The notes below the pieces were generated by a model. That model did no database searches. It worked only from the letters and a program-made list of their open reading frames with translations, and was not told where the DNA came from. Source: an uncultured Lachnospiraceae bacterium (GTDB lineage Bacteria; Bacillota; Clostridia; Lachnospirales; Lachnospiraceae). Taken from it: a stretch of DNA of 64,000 bases. Positions 18,301 to 26,795 of the stretch are shown here, in pieces. Made by a program: the position numbers and the translations under genes. Where the stretch lies: positions 62,001 to 126,000 of the forward strand of contig CANOFW010000004.1 in the NCBI GenBank assembly GCA_947565425.1, read 5' to 3'. The first letter of the stretch is position 1. Every line of letters starts with the position of its first letter.

Positions 18301-18744
18301 TTGCGTAAAGCCATAACCCTGCGCCTCTGAATAGTAGGCATTCTCTGCGGAAACGGACGTATACCCCTCTGCAAGGCAGGGTACGGTAACCTCAGCTCCC
18401 TCTTCCCCCTCTTCTGTCACTTCCGCATTCGGTCCGAAGTCAAACTTCCATGTCTTTGCAGAATTTCCATTGGCGTCAAGCGTAGCAAGCTCCTGCGCGC
18501 CACCAACGGCGTTGCCGTCCGCATCTAGCTCCGTACGATATATACGGTAGCCTGTCACGGACGCATCCTCCAATTTGTTCCACGTCAACTTCGCGCCCTT
18601 CTTGTCCAAGGCGACTTGCGCGGAAATCGCGGACGCCATCTCTTCGGCCATAACCTCGACAGGCGGCGCCACATAAATGCTTCCGACCGCCATCGCTGCT
18701 GTCATTGCAACTGCAATAACCTTCTTCATGTTTGAAACTTTCAT
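15388..18744 (-). CDS. Large secreted protein with FN3-like, LamG-like and five bacterial Ig-like (Big_2) domains
   Basis: This 1118-residue extracellular protein has a signal peptide at residues 1-35 (KKVIAVAMTAAMAVGS, cleavage near VMAEE). An FN3-like segment follows, then a domain with the FDFGP-x(n)-EGYTSV-x(n)-QGYGF pattern seen in the N-domains of some pectin-acting enzymes. Two more FN3-like segments and a LamG/concanavalin-like domain come next (near residues 400-690). The last 400 residues are five Big_2 domains, each with KKG-x-x-x-x-L-x-A, W-x-S and G-x-A-x-I-x-V blocks. The last two are very rich in lysine. No sortase motif, membrane anchor or catalytic centre was seen, so it may bind the wall or mucin by charge. 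The longer frame opens at 18810, but the ATG at 18744 follows AGGAGG and starts the signal peptide. Confidence 0.85.
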   Translation of the reverse strand: MKVSNMKKVIAVAMTAAMAVGSIYVAPPVEVMAEEMASAISAQVALDKKGAKLTWNKLEDASVTGYRIYRTELDADGNAVGGAQELATLDANGNSAKTWKFDFGPNAEVTEEGEEGAEVTVPCLAEGYTSVSAENAYYSEAQGYGFTQGIPTAEGGTLSFSNRTDGKKMSEDVLNGDFVTILPPEGGALTAGGSTLEAGQSYMEFVVDVPNGNYKAAATHSGYVTGRNISVFWFQGVQADRHPVNNNIAVSERTVSVTDGKLRVMASASASGSTVFPPALSAVTITEIPKNQTGINSEGAYYCKDVTVDLSKVYTYKVVAMKGDTEAPELNSGDMRTIAAPTVSISKTETNSATFAINNNEVQTDSYNIYRKKAADASFAKVAEFTDINADGNFTASKVPGETQVHKEDNFNSYALGDGTSDEKMRNLFDPQNGGWTASNSTQTRYVGLVVDKSNADCSNNTQFLKKSALANYDGAFMYISTNLDSAATFHKLLADAAVLDGQARLQFNFALPNHTNDGSKDRGVCSNYLYLADREIATNDAVGGYIAKLEYNADDNKIYLNDSEIYDFGDGADAVRSIWNTITLDINPQQKTISYEFERESEEYVKSGSVAIPDVSQEVSGQAESDEPAEPLFATLSFTGKANASNQRWASIAIDNLKFASLGEVDSPGRTYTYTDSGLEPDTEYNYYVGAVVGGKEIVRSSAVSAKTQPILADSVSISKTSLEIKKGATSEALTATVLPESTSDKSVTWSSEDTAIATVENGVVTGVSAGTVNIVAKTKNNKTATCAVTVTDVTLSKSSLSLKVGDEATLTATVVPATVATKTVKWKSNDETIATVDETGKVKALAVGSTRITVTADNNGETATCTVRVSKVGVTGITLNAVSGSLKKGASVTLKATVAPENATNQDITWSTSNDKVATVENGVVKAIGKGSAVITAASADNTAVTATYKVTVTVPATSVSIKKPTSTALNKGKSLTLKATMKPSDTTDKMTWRTSNSKIAIVSQSGKVTAVNKGKATITVTTTSGKKATIKITVKIPAKKVKLSKTKATLKKGKSIKLKTKITPSNSTDKLTWKTSNKKIAVVKNGKVTAKKKGKATITVKTTSGKTARCKITVK

Positions 18745-18790
18745 GCCCTTCCTCCTTTTAATTATCATAAAATAGCATTTTACATTGACC

Positions 18791-18819
18791 ATTATATAAC
18801 ACATTCTCACTCATGACAA
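18791..18819 (-). promoter_or_regulatory. Promoter of the Ig-like secreted protein gene
   Basis: On the minus strand TTGTCA (18814-18819) and TATAAT (18791-18796) are 17 bases apart, 47 bases before the chosen start. The promoter lies in the stretch just upstream of the sigG fragment, next to the rearrangement breakpoint. Confidence 0.82.
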
Positions 18820-18880
18820 CTATTTTGCCACAACGCGAACGTCCGTAAATACATTTTTTCTACAAAATACATTCATTCCA

Positions 18881-19396
18881 ATGATTATAGGTGAAATAAG
18901 ACGCTATCTGCGCGACAACAATTCCATCCGTGTGAGCCGTTCGCTGCGAGACACCGCCTATAAGGCAATCCACGCCAAAGAACTCTTGTCCAAGGAATTG
19001 TCCAGAGAACCCACGATTGAAGACATCGCCGAGAAAATTGACATCCCCAAGGAAGACATTGTCTTTGCCTTAGACGCCATTCAATGTCCAATCAGCCTGT
19101 ACGACCCGGTCTACACCGACGGCGGGGACACCTTATACGTCATGGATCAAATCAGCGATAAGAAAAACAGAGAAGAGACCTGGGTAGAGGAACTCTCCTT
19201 GAGCGACGCCATGAAACGACTGAATGAACGGGAAAACTATATCATTAAGCTCCGTTTCTTCGAGGGGAAAACCCAGATGGAAGTCGCCGAAGAAATTCAC
19301 ATCTCCCAGGCCCAAGTCAGCAGGCTGGAAAAGTCTGCCTTAAAAAACATGAAAAATTATCTCTCTATAACTCCCACTTGTCACAGAGGGAATTAA
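18881..19396 (+). pseudogene. sigG: sigG fragment: sigma-G regions 3 and 4 without region 2
   Basis: SigG is the late forespore sigma factor. The 171 codons begin exactly at the conserved MIIGEIRRYLRDNN block and include RVSRSLRD, YTDGGDTLYVMDQISD, EGKTQMEVAEEI and the helix-turn-helix ISQAQVSRLEK. They correspond to about residue 94 to the end of a normal 257-260 residue SigG. Region 2, which binds core RNA polymerase and the -10 element, is absent, and only 136 bases separate this ORF from the start of the divergent Ig-like gene. There is no ribosome site before the ATG. The fragment is on the plus strand, whereas sigE and spoIIGA are on the minus strand, and its last codons overlap the 3' end of the beta-CASP gene by 32 bases. 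I infer an inversion with deletion. A possible degenerate trace of FST-x-Y-x-x-PM lies just upstream with frameshifts. Confidence 0.85.
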
Positions 19397-20963
19397 TCTG
19401 GTCGGCAAATTTGCCGAGCTCTTTGTTGGGACGTCCCTGGCTCTTACGAATCACTGCAAGGAGACGCTCGCCAGCAGCCACAAGTCTTGCAAAAATATTG
19501 GAAACTGCATGTGTTTCTTTCTTCTTAACTGCACGCTCCCGGCTGCCCTGCACGATGCAGACATTTTCTGCCAAGTCATAAACATCTCCGCTGTAGGGAC
19601 CGATTGCCGGGATTCCAGTTTCCTTTTCTACCATCCGCGCAAACTCATCACACACACTGTCCTGCCCATGAACTACAAACACACGCTTCGGCGTACTGCC
19701 GAACGCCTTGACCCACTCTAAAAGATGCGCCTGGTCCGCATGGCCGCTAATTCCCGGCAGTTTCGTAATGCGCGCCCGCACCTCAATCTCCTCACCAAAC
19801 AGCTTCACCGATTTCTCCCCATTTAACAAATGATTGCCCAACGTCCCCGGCACCTGATAGCCCACAAAGAGAATCGTAGAGTCTGGCCGCCATAAATTGT
19901 GTTTGAGGTGATGGCGAATTCTTCCGGCTTCACACATACCGGAAGCAGAGATAATCACAATCGGCTTCTTAACAAAATTGATCATCCGTGATTCATCGCT
20001 CGTCACGGCAATTTTCAGCCCTGGGAAAGCAAGCGGATTCTTCCCCTTTTCTAGTAACTTCTGCGCCCGCTCATTAAAGCACTCATGCACATTTTTCTGG
20101 AAAATATTAGTCGCCTCCACCGCCAGCGGCGAGTCAATATAAACCTCAAAATCTGCAAATTCTGGCAGCAGGTTTTCCATCTTAATCCGTCTTAGGAAAA
20201 ATAACATCTCCTGCGTCCTGCCCACGGAAAATGCCGGAATTACCACATTCCCCCCGCGGGTAAAGGTCTCTCTGCACACTTCAGCAAGCTCCGGCGCGTA
20301 ATCCGGCGGCCTCTTATGTGTGCGGTCACCATAAGTAGATTCCATAATCACATAATCCGCCTCTTTTATGTACTCGGGATCACGGATTAACGGACGATTA
20401 CCGTTTCCAATATCACCGGAGAATACCAGCTTCACCTGCTTATCTTCCTCCGTTCCCCACACTTCGATGCTCGAAGAACCAAGCAAATGCCCCGCATCAA
20501 TAAAACGAATCGTAATCTCCGGGCACAGCGTAATCTTCTCCTCGTATTCACAGGGCACGAAATACTTCAAAACTCCTTCCGCATCTTCCATGCTGTACAT
20601 CGGCTCTACCAGAGGACGCCCGGCACGGCGCGCCTTGCGGTTCCTCCATTCCGCCTCAAATTCCTGGATATGCGCCGAGTCCTTTAACATGATATTACAA
20701 AGCTCTGTCGTCGGCCGCGTCGCATAAATCTTCCCCCGGAATCCATGGCTGTACAGAAGCGGCAGCAGACCTGAGTGGTCAATGTGCGCATGCGTTACCA
20801 ACACATAATCAATCTCCGCCGCATTTACCGGAATCTCCTGGTTCACATAAATATCTTTCCCCTGTTCCATACCGCAGTCAACCAGCAGATTCACCTTCCC
20901 CATCCGCAAATAGTGACAGCTCCCGGTAACCTCATGGGCAGCCCCCAAAAATTCTAGCTTCAT
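19365..20963 (-). CDS. Metallo-beta-lactamase fold beta-CASP RNA-processing nuclease
   Basis: This is a 532-residue zinc-dependent nuclease of the beta-CASP/CPSF73-like group (COG1236), predicted to cut or trim RNA in the cytoplasm. The zinc motif THAHIDHSG is near residue 58. Further metal ligands are in DAGHLLGSSS and FSGDIG. The beta-CASP blocks ESTYGDRTH, PAFSVGRTQE, SPLAVEAT, SASGMCEAGRIRHHL and the final SGHAD and VVHG histidine motifs are all present, so the enzyme should be active. The promoter at 21026-21054 belongs to this gene. Its position between sigE and the inverted sigG fragment suggests it was inside the segment that inverted. The family is not usually part of the sporulation cluster. 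Confidence 0.88.
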   Translation of the reverse strand: MKLEFLGAAHEVTGSCHYLRMGKVNLLVDCGMEQGKDIYVNQEIPVNAAEIDYVLVTHAHIDHSGLLPLLYSHGFRGKIYATRPTTELCNIMLKDSAHIQEFEAEWRNRKARRAGRPLVEPMYSMEDAEGVLKYFVPCEYEEKITLCPEITIRFIDAGHLLGSSSIEVWGTEEDKQVKLVFSGDIGNGNRPLIRDPEYIKEADYVIMESTYGDRTHKRPPDYAPELAEVCRETFTRGGNVVIPAFSVGRTQEMLFFLRRIKMENLLPEFADFEVYIDSPLAVEATNIFQKNVHECFNERAQKLLEKGKNPLAFPGLKIAVTSDESRMINFVKKPIVIISASGMCEAGRIRHHLKHNLWRPDSTILFVGYQVPGTLGNHLLNGEKSVKLFGEEIEVRARITKLPGISGHADQAHLLEWVKAFGSTPKRVFVVHGQDSVCDEFARMVEKETGIPAIGPYSGDVYDLAENVCIVQGSRERAVKKKETHAVSNIFARLVAAGERLLAVIRKSQGRPNKELGKFADQINSLCDKWEL

Positions 20964-21025
20964 CCCACCATCTCCTTTGTATGCTTTATTTTTTGTGCTT
21001 AAAAACGGTCTCTTTGGATAATTTT

Positions 21026-21054
21026 ATTATATCAAACACCCTATCGGGTGTAAA
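21026..21054 (-). promoter_or_regulatory. Promoter of the beta-CASP nuclease gene
   Basis: On the minus strand TTTACA (21049-21054) and TATAAT (21026-21031) are 17 bases apart. A short dyad CACCC-gata-GGGTG covers the spacer and may be an operator. The promoter overlaps the end of the sigG N-terminal remnant. Confidence 0.8.
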
Positions 21055-21112
21055 GCGCATTCCTGTACCTGTGGCGTTTGCCCACACATGATTCGACCTC
21101 ATTTTTACTCAT
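21041..21112 (-). other. Possible remnant of the sigG N-terminus
   Basis: An ATG that overlaps the sigE stop (ATGA) opens a 23-codon frame starting MSKNEVESC, which then ends at TAG. Clostridial and Bacillus SigG start with a similar pattern (M-x-x-N-K-V-E-I-C-G), and sigG normally follows sigE directly. Five of the first nine residues fit. This is where sigG would be expected, so I infer that the frame is the stump left after the rearrangement. The match is short and could be chance. Confidence 0.4.
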
Positions 21113-21849
21113 TCAAACTTAACAATTTCTTTTTTCAGCCGCTTCATAATCTTTTTTTCCAGCCTAGAAATATAAGACTGGGAAATTCCCAAAAGGTCAG
21201 CCACTTCTTTTTGCGTCATCTCCTCACCGCTTGGATTCTTCAACCCGAAACGCAATTCCACAATTGTCCGCTCCCGGTCCGACAACTTCTCCACCGCGCG
21301 CTGCAAGAGGCTTTTCTCCACCTCCGTCTCAATGTCCCGGTAAATAATATCCTCATCTGTGCCTAAAATGTCGGATAAAAGCAGCTCATTGCCATCCCAA
21401 TCCACATTCAGCGGTTCATCAATTGACACCTCCATCCGCGTCTTATTATTCCTACGCAAATACATAAGGATTTCATTTTCAATGCAGCGTGACGCATAGG
21501 TGGCAAGCTTAATATTCTTGGTTGGATTAAAGGTATTGATTGCCTTAATTAGCCCGATTGTGCCAATAGAAATTAAATCCTCCACACCGATTCCCGTATT
21601 ATCGAACTTCTTTGCTATGTAAACAACCAAGCGCAGATTATGTTCAATCAACACGCTTCTTGCCTTTTCCGAATCCTCTTCCCCCAGCATCTGAATGTAG
21701 CGGTTTTCTTCCCGCGCGTCCAACGGCGGCGGCAATATTTCTGCTCCTCCAATATAATGAATATCTCCCTTTTTCATTAACAGCATACTGCGGATGTTTG
21801 CCACCAGCTTTAGTTGGAAATGCTGCGGTATTGCAATTTTTATGTACAT
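21109..21849 (-). CDS. sigE: RNA polymerase sporulation sigma factor SigE (pro-sigma-E)
   Basis: SigE directs early mother-cell gene expression and is made as an inactive precursor that SpoIIGA cleaves. The 246-residue product has an N-terminal pro-sequence, the cleavage region [13 protein letters not shown], region 2 ([46 protein letters not shown]) and region 4 ([15 protein letters not shown], then [20 protein letters not shown]). The ATG at 21849 has GGAGG six bases upstream and is preferred over earlier in-frame starts that lie inside spoIIGA. It begins 10 bases after the spoIIGA stop. It looks intact, unlike the neighbouring sigG. Confidence 0.97.
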   Translation of the reverse strand: MYIKIAIPQHFQLKLVANIRSMLLMKKGDIHYIGGAEILPPPLDAREENRYIQMLGEEDSEKARSVLIEHNLRLVVYIAKKFDNTGIGVEDLISIGTIGLIKAINTFNPTKNIKLATYASRCIENEILMYLRRNNKTRMEVSIDEPLNVDWDGNELLLSDILGTDEDIIYRDIETEVEKSLLQRAVEKLSDRERTIVELRFGLKNPSGEEMTQKEVADLLGISQSYISRLEKKIMKRLKKEIVKFE

Positions 21850-21859
21850 ACTCATCCTC

Positions 21860-22645
21860 CTAATTATCCATACTTTTTCCATTTAAAATCACGTCATATC
21901 TATCGTCCTGAAACAGACTCTCTTTCGCCAGCCCAAGCACCGGCTTTTCCAAATACAAAGGCTGCTCCTCCTTTAAAATGTACATTCCTTCAATGGTCAC
22001 TGCCTCCAGCATCCCATTTTCTTTCCCCAATGAATGAAATGGAATCAAACGTGCCATCAACTTCCCTTCCTCAAGCTGCCCTTTGAAAATTTCTCTTTTG
22101 ACAATATGTACCGGTTTTCCCACGATAGGGTCCATCAGAAGATTCCCCGTATCAAAAAAACCTGTCACCGGAATGTTTCCCTCTTTTGTCACTAGAAGAA
22201 GTTCATACACCGTTTCCCTCTGCCGACAAAAAAAGCTTATAACTTTCTCGGCAAGCACCAGAAAGACGGCTGCACAGACAAGGCAAAGCCAGAAATTTCC
22301 CCCAAGGCCCAAATTTGTAACGCCCCATCCCATGACTCCTCCTAAAAGAACGATGGACAGATAAGTTAAAACCCATTGTCCGAAAAATGTTTTCCACTTC
22401 CTGCCACGATAACATAGCCAAACCATCGCAGGATTTACCAAAAAATGAACACCCAGCCGGTACCAGGTGTAATTGCTCAGAAAAAAGAACAGGCACATAG
22501 CGCCTGCCGTCCCGACAAAACCTGCCAGTAGGAGTCTTCCTATGCGGACACGCTGTTTCATCATCCTGCCGGCAATCCAGAGAGCAATGATATCCATACT
22601 GAAATTTGTCAGGAACCAGACGTCCGCATACAATTCATATTTCAA
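21860..22645 (-). CDS. spoIIGA: Sporulation sigma-E factor-processing peptidase SpoIIGA
   Basis: SpoIIGA is a membrane aspartic protease that cuts pro-sigma-E after septum formation. The 261-residue protein has five hydrophobic segments in its N-terminal 150 residues and a soluble C-terminal protease half with the active-site motif FFDTGNLL. The start is a TTG at 22645, six bases from GGGGG; no better ATG gives the conserved N-terminus ([16 protein letters not shown]). It is co-transcribed with sigE. The promoter upstream has the long-spacer architecture known from Spo0A-activated spoIIG promoters. Confidence 0.95.
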   Translation of the reverse strand: MKYELYADVWFLTNFSMDIIALWIAGRMMKQRVRIGRLLLAGFVGTAGAMCLFFFLSNYTWYRLGVHFLVNPAMVWLCYRGRKWKTFFGQWVLTYLSIVLLGGVMGWGVTNLGLGGNFWLCLVCAAVFLVLAEKVISFFCRQRETVYELLLVTKEGNIPVTGFFDTGNLLMDPIVGKPVHIVKREIFKGQLEEGKLMARLIPFHSLGKENGMLEAVTIEGMYILKEEQPLYLEKPVLGLAKESLFQDDRYDVILNGKSMDN

Positions 22646-22686
22646 CTCTCGCCCCCTTTGCCACTACTGCAATTTCTGATAATGAC

Positions 22687-22720
22687 AGTATATAAGGATA
22701 GAACCGTTTTTTTTGTCAAA
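22687..22720 (-). promoter_or_regulatory. spoIIG-type promoter with Spo0A box
   Basis: On the minus strand TTGACA (22714-22719) and TATACT (22687-22692) are 21 bases apart, far longer than the normal 17. The 0A-box TTTGTCAAA (plus strand, 22712-22720) overlaps the -35. In Bacillus subtilis the spoIIG promoter has a 22-base spacer and Spo0A boxes at the -35, so Spo0A activation is a well-founded inference here. Confidence 0.78.
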
Positions 22721-22749
22721 CCGTTGCCCCTTTTTTTAAAAATCAAAAA

Positions 22750-22787
22750 TTCGTCACCTTGACGAAATATCTAATATAAAGTATCAT
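22750..22787 (+). promoter_or_regulatory. Chemoreceptor promoter with palindromic operator
   Basis: TTGACG (22759-22764) and TATCAT (22782-22787) are 17 bases apart. A perfect 7-bp palindrome TTCGTCA-cct-TGACGAA (22750-22766) overlaps the -35, so an unknown regulator probably binds here. The ribosome site GGGGGA precedes the ATG at 22836. Confidence 0.65.
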
Positions 22788-22835
22788 ATATATAGATATT
22801 TTAACCAAAGAAAATCTTTACAGGGGGAATTTTTC

Positions 22836-24506
22836 ATGCAAAAGAACAGTCAATCGTATCAATTAAAAAAAATTGTCAAACAATCCGCAATCTCGGTCAT
22901 TGCCGGCGCTATACTACTGCTGCTTTCCGTCGGAACTAACTTCTGGATGGGACAAGTTGCGGATCAGGAACTCGAAACCACATCATTTTTAAACCAGTAC
23001 CGCTTAGGCTCTAAAGCCCTGACGTACGCCGTACAGACCTATGCCGTCACAGGCAACAAAACTTATTATGATGACTACATGAGAGAATTAAATGAAGACA
23101 AAAACCGCGACATCGCCTGGGCTGGACTCAAGAAAAACCAGCTCAAAAATAGTGAATGGACGCTTTTAGAACAAATTGCCGAGCTCTCCAATGGGCTGGT
23201 TCCGCTAGAAGAAGAAGCGCTAAAGCTTGCAGAACAGGGGAACACCCAAGAGGCAATGTCCTATGTATTCGGTGAAGAATACGAAGGCACCACACAAGAA
23301 ATCAATGCTTTAACAGATGATGCCATCCAGCAAATCCAATCAAGAGTAAACCGCTCCAAGATAAACCTGCGTATTTTCCAGGTTATTATTCAGTTGCTCT
23401 ATATCTCTTCTTTTCTATATCTGGTTTTCCAAATCCGAAAGATCGTCAGATTTTCCGAAAACGAATTGCTCGAGCCAATCGTAAAGGTATCCAGCCAGAT
23501 GATTCTTTTATCCGAAGGACATTTTCACACAGACCTTGCCCTGGAAGCCGATGAGAGCGAAGTGGGCAAGATGGTAGCTGCCATTGCATTGATGAAACAG
23601 AATATTGTCGGCATGATTCGGGAGATTTCAAATATTTTAGAGCAAATGGGTAACGGCGATTACTGTTTTGAAATGGAGCAGAACTATGTTGGAGAATTTG
23701 CCTTGATTAAAGAGTCATTTTTGAAAATTAGCGGTAAGATGCGAGAAACATTGAACACGATCCGCGAAGTTTCACAACAGATCGATTGCGGTTCGGAACA
23801 GCTTGCCTGCGCAGCTGTCGATCTTGCCGAGGGAAGCACTGAGCAAGCCGGCAAAGTCTCCGATTTGGTTACTCTGATGGATACGATGTACAAAAGCATG
23901 GCAAACAGCGCCAAAGAAGCTGCGTCAACCGTCGAGCTCTCTACACATGCCGGCGAAGTTCTAATGACCGGAAATGTCAAAATGCAGGAATTAAAGGACG
24001 CAATCAGCGAAATCAGCAAATGTTCCGAAGAAATTGATGAAATTATCAGTACCATCGAATCCATCGCCTCTGAGACAAACTTACTGTCCCTGAACGCCTC
24101 CATTGAAGCGGCGCGCGCCGGAGAAGCCGGAAAAGGATTTGCTATCGTAGCAAACCAGGTGAAAAATCTTGCCGACGAATCTGCAAAGGCGGCTGGAGAG
24201 ACCAATAAACTGATTGAACGAACCGTTCTTGCCGTAGAAAAGGGTATTACCATCGCGGACGAGACGGCAGAAAATATGGATGAGGTAATGACATGCGCCA
24301 AGGATGCAACGGAAAAGATGGCACACACCTCTCAGATTCTTGAAAGAGATGTAAAGAATATGCAGTTAATCAACGAGAACATCATCCGCGTATCTGAAAT
24401 CGTAGACAACAACTCTGCAACTTCACAGGAGACAGCGGCTGTCAGCGAGGAGCAGAAAGCCCAGGTTGAATCTATGGTAGGACTAGTAGAGAAATTTAAC
24501 ATTTAA
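22836..24506 (+). CDS. Methyl-accepting chemotaxis protein
   Basis: This is a 556-residue transmembrane chemoreceptor that would signal through CheA/CheW. A first membrane helix lies at about residues 18-38 and a second near 185-205, bracketing a mostly helical extracellular sensor domain of about 150 residues. A HAMP-like linker follows, then the coiled signalling domain with the hairpin tip [20 protein letters not shown]. It is one of the few plus-strand genes and splits ftsZ from spoIIGA-sigE, which are neighbours in many Clostridia. It shares a bidirectional terminator with ftsZ. The ligand is unknown. The motility genes are not in the window. Confidence 0.93.
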   Translation: MQKNSQSYQLKKIVKQSAISVIAGAILLLLSVGTNFWMGQVADQELETTSFLNQYRLGSKALTYAVQTYAVTGNKTYYDDYMRELNEDKNRDIAWAGLKKNQLKNSEWTLLEQIAELSNGLVPLEEEALKLAEQGNTQEAMSYVFGEEYEGTTQEINALTDDAIQQIQSRVNRSKINLRIFQVIIQLLYISSFLYLVFQIRKIVRFSENELLEPIVKVSSQMILLSEGHFHTDLALEADESEVGKMVAAIALMKQNIVGMIREISNILEQMGNGDYCFEMEQNYVGEFALIKESFLKISGKMRETLNTIREVSQQIDCGSEQLACAAVDLAEGSTEQAGKVSDLVTLMDTMYKSMANSAKEAASTVELSTHAGEVLMTGNVKMQELKDAISEISKCSEEIDEIISTIESIASETNLLSLNASIEAARAGEAGKGFAIVANQVKNLADESAKAAGETNKLIERTVLAVEKGITIADETAENMDEVMTCAKDATEKMAHTSQILERDVKNMQLINENIIRVSEIVDNNSATSQETAAVSEEQKAQVESMVGLVEKFNI

Positions 24507-24513
24507 TATCTAT

Positions 24514-24560
24514 CGTTTACGCATTCGCGCGACAAGGCCTTTCCTATAACACGAAAAAGA
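24514..24560 (-). repeat. Family 1 repeat, truncated copy G
   Basis: Only the terminator-proximal end of the family is present: CGTTTACGCATTCGCGCGAC then AAGGCCTTTCCTATAACACG in plus coordinates. It abuts the ftsZ terminator, in the same orientation relative to the terminator as all other copies, and shares the end variant of copy F. Confidence 0.7.
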
Positions 24561-24595
24561 AACCCCGGAGACATTTCAGTGCTCCGGGGCTTTTA
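24555..24595. terminator. Bidirectional terminator between the chemoreceptor gene and ftsZ
   Basis: CCCCGGAG pairs with CTCCGGGG around an 11-base loop. The minus strand continues as TTTCTTTTT (ftsZ side) and the plus strand as CTTTTAAT (chemoreceptor side). Confidence 0.88.
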
Positions 24596-24607
24596 ATCTC
24601 TATGTAT

Positions 24608-25846
24608 CTATTTCCTTGTGTTCTTCAAGAATTCAGGAATCTTAATGTCCTTCTCATGTACGCTGCTCTCCGGCCTTCGCACAGTCCTCTGGCCTCCCAT
24701 GCCAGACGTTGGGGTACTAAACCCACTTCCCAGCGGAGAGGACGTGTTAGATGTGTTGTACGGAGAAGCCGTGCGTGCTGTGGTTCCCATACCGCCCATA
24801 CCTGCCGTGCCTGCTGTTCTTGCCGCTCCAGCAGTTCCTCTGCCCGGCATTGTCTGCGTATACTTCATATTCGGCATAACCTTGGGCGCAGCCCCCGCAT
24901 CTTCCAGGCCAGTTGCGATAACTGTAATAATAGCCTCATCTGCCATCGTCTCATCATACTTGGCACCAAAGATAATATTCACACTATCCCCTGCCAAATC
25001 CTGTACATAACTAACAGCATCATTGGCATCCATTAAGGAAATATCACCAGAAATATTGATAATAACATGGGATGCACCTGAGATGGTAGTCTCAAGCAAT
25101 GGACTTGATACGGCAAGCTTCACTGCCTCAGCCGCCTTATCATCACCCTTGGCAAGACCGATTCCAATATGAGCCATTCCCTTGTCCTTCATAACCGTCT
25201 GAACATCTGCAAAATCAAGATTAATCAATGCCGGAACATTAATCAGATCTGTAATACCCTGCACCGCCTGCTGCAATACCTCGTCCGCCTTCTTTAACGC
25301 ATCTGGCATTGTCGTACGCCTGTCCACAATCTCTAATAACTTATCATTGGGAATGACAATCAGTGTATCTACATTTTCTTTGAGACGCTCCACGCCCTTC
25401 AATGCATTCTGCATACGCGCTTTCGCCTCGAACTTGAAAGGTTTCGTCACAACGCCTACGGTCAGAATATTCATCTCCTTGGCAATTCTCGCCACAACCG
25501 GCGCAGCTCCAGTTCCAGTTCCGCCGCCCATACCGCAGGTGACAAATACCATATCGGAACCCTTAATGGCCGCTGTCAGCTCATCAATATTCTCTTCCGC
25601 AGCCTTCTCGCCAATTTCCGGTTGAGCGCCCGCGCCAAGCCCCTTCGTAAGCTTCTCGCCAATTTGAATCAATGTAGGAGCTTTACATAATGTAAGCGCC
25701 TGCTTATCTGTATTGACGCCAATAAACTCCACACCACCGATATTTTCCTCAATCATTCTATTCACCGCGTTATTTCCGGCTCCGCCTACACCAACCACGA
25801 TGATCTTTGCACTGGATTCCATGCCAGTTGTCATTATTTCAAGCAA
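24608..25846 (-). CDS. ftsZ: Cell division protein FtsZ
   Basis: FtsZ is the tubulin-like GTPase that forms the division ring. The 412-residue protein has [13 protein letters not shown] at the N-terminus, the tubulin signature [11 protein letters not shown], and NKD-like contacts later. The variable linker contains a stretch rich in G, T, A and R, and the C-terminal peptide [12 protein letters not shown] would bind FtsA or SepF. The start is a TTG at 25846, seven bases from AAGGAGG, giving the expected N-terminus LEI; the ATG 12 bases later is possible but less well spaced. It is separated from ftsQ by 196 bases, so it probably has its own promoter in addition to read-through. Confidence 0.98.
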   Translation of the reverse strand: MLEIMTTGMESSAKIIVVGVGGAGNNAVNRMIEENIGGVEFIGVNTDKQALTLCKAPTLIQIGEKLTKGLGAGAQPEIGEKAAEENIDELTAAIKGSDMVFVTCGMGGGTGTGAAPVVARIAKEMNILTVGVVTKPFKFEAKARMQNALKGVERLKENVDTLIVIPNDKLLEIVDRRTTMPDALKKADEVLQQAVQGITDLINVPALINLDFADVQTVMKDKGMAHIGIGLAKGDDKAAEAVKLAVSSPLLETTISGASHVIINISGDISLMDANDAVSYVQDLAGDSVNIIFGAKYDETMADEAIITVIATGLEDAGAAPKVMPNMKYTQTMPGRGTAGAARTAGTAGMGGMGTTARTASPYNTSNTSSPLGSGFSTPTSGMGGQRTVRRPESSVHEKDIKIPEFLKNTRK

Positions 25847-26042
25847 GGTCCTTCCTCCTTCTATTATATCTCAAAATTTCTTCTCGTCCAAATCCGTAAT
25901 ATTTAAAACTCCTCCGTTTCCCGGATAGTTATCGAAACTCAATTATCATTCGGCATACTCACCGACATTTTAACTCTTCTATTATAGTATAATTTTTTCG
26001 TCAATTAATCAATAAGAAATTTGAAATTCTTGCTTTTTTTTC

Positions 26043-26792
26043 TTAATTGAGCCTTTCAAATGTGATATCTTTGGTATTTTCTGACCACCCCTCCAAATGC
26101 AGCGTCCCTTTCTGCCCTTCCAGTTTGGGCAGGATTTTAGAAAGCCTCGACACCTTTTCATTAAAATCCTCTGCTTGTCCCAACATGACAGAAATTTTGC
26201 CAAATTTAAGCGTATAACTGCCTTCCGTCCCGTATTTAATGTTCTTTGGCGTCAACTCATATTTCTTGAGGATTTGTGTGAGTGATAAAAGATTTTTTAA
26301 CACGCTGTTGCCCTTGATGGGCAGTTTTTCATAGAGCACGATCTTCTCCACATCAATTCCTGTTACTTTCGGCACATTTTTTATTTCCTCCGAGGACATC
26401 TCCACCACCATGCCCGCCTTGTCAAAATACGCATACTGCCCCAATGAATCAATATAGATACGCCCCATCAGTTCCTTTTCATGTACGGCAATCTGTAGCG
26501 TGTGCGGCGGTTTTAAGGATATATTTGCCGACTCCACGAATGCTAATTCCCTTGGTTCCTCAAGTTTATATTTAAAGAACACATACAGGCTGTTCCAGGA
26601 ATATTCATCATCCAAAATCCACTCTTCAATTACCTCTTGCGGATAGTAACTGTTCCCGGACACAACAACCTTGTCCACTGTAAACAGCTTCACTGCGACT
26701 AACACTCCTATAGCAAGAATCAGCAGGAGGAGGAGGAAAACCATTCCTGCAATCCGCCCTCTTCCTTTCCGTCTTCTTCTCTCTTTTTCCAT
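26043..26792 (-). CDS. ftsQ: Cell division protein FtsQ/DivIB
   Basis: FtsQ/DivIB is a bitopic division protein that stabilises FtsL and the septal synthase complex. The 249-residue protein has a very basic cytoplasmic start (EKERRRRKGRGR), one membrane helix near residues 15-36, then a POTRA domain (VDKVVVSGNSYYPQEVIEEW) and the FtsQ-type beta domain (GQYAYFDKAGMVVEMS, then VPKVTGID). It begins three bases after the ftsW stop, so the two are coupled. Length and topology are typical for Clostridia. Confidence 0.9.
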   Translation of the reverse strand: MEKERRRRKGRGRIAGMVFLLLLLILAIGVLVAVKLFTVDKVVVSGNSYYPQEVIEEWILDDEYSWNSLYVFFKYKLEEPRELAFVESANISLKPPHTLQIAVHEKELMGRIYIDSLGQYAYFDKAGMVVEMSSEEIKNVPKVTGIDVEKIVLYEKLPIKGNSVLKNLLSLTQILKKYELTPKNIKYGTEGSYTLKFGKISVMLGQAEDFNEKVSRLSKILPKLEGQKGTLHLEGWSENTKDITFERLN

Positions 26793-26795
26793 CTT

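Noticed and set aside
18860..21112. Programmed DNA inversion that rebuilds sigG (like the sigK skin element)
   Set aside because: No inverted repeats or recombinase were seen, and sigma region 2 is absent from both ends, so a flip could not restore a full gene.
23684..24328. A 214-codon open frame on the minus strand
   Set aside because: It is antisense to the chemoreceptor signalling domain and reflects its codon pattern.
25863..25891. ftsZ promoter TTGGAC-17-TATAAT
   Set aside because: The implied start would fall inside the ftsZ ribosome site, so the transcript could not be translated normally from the TTG.
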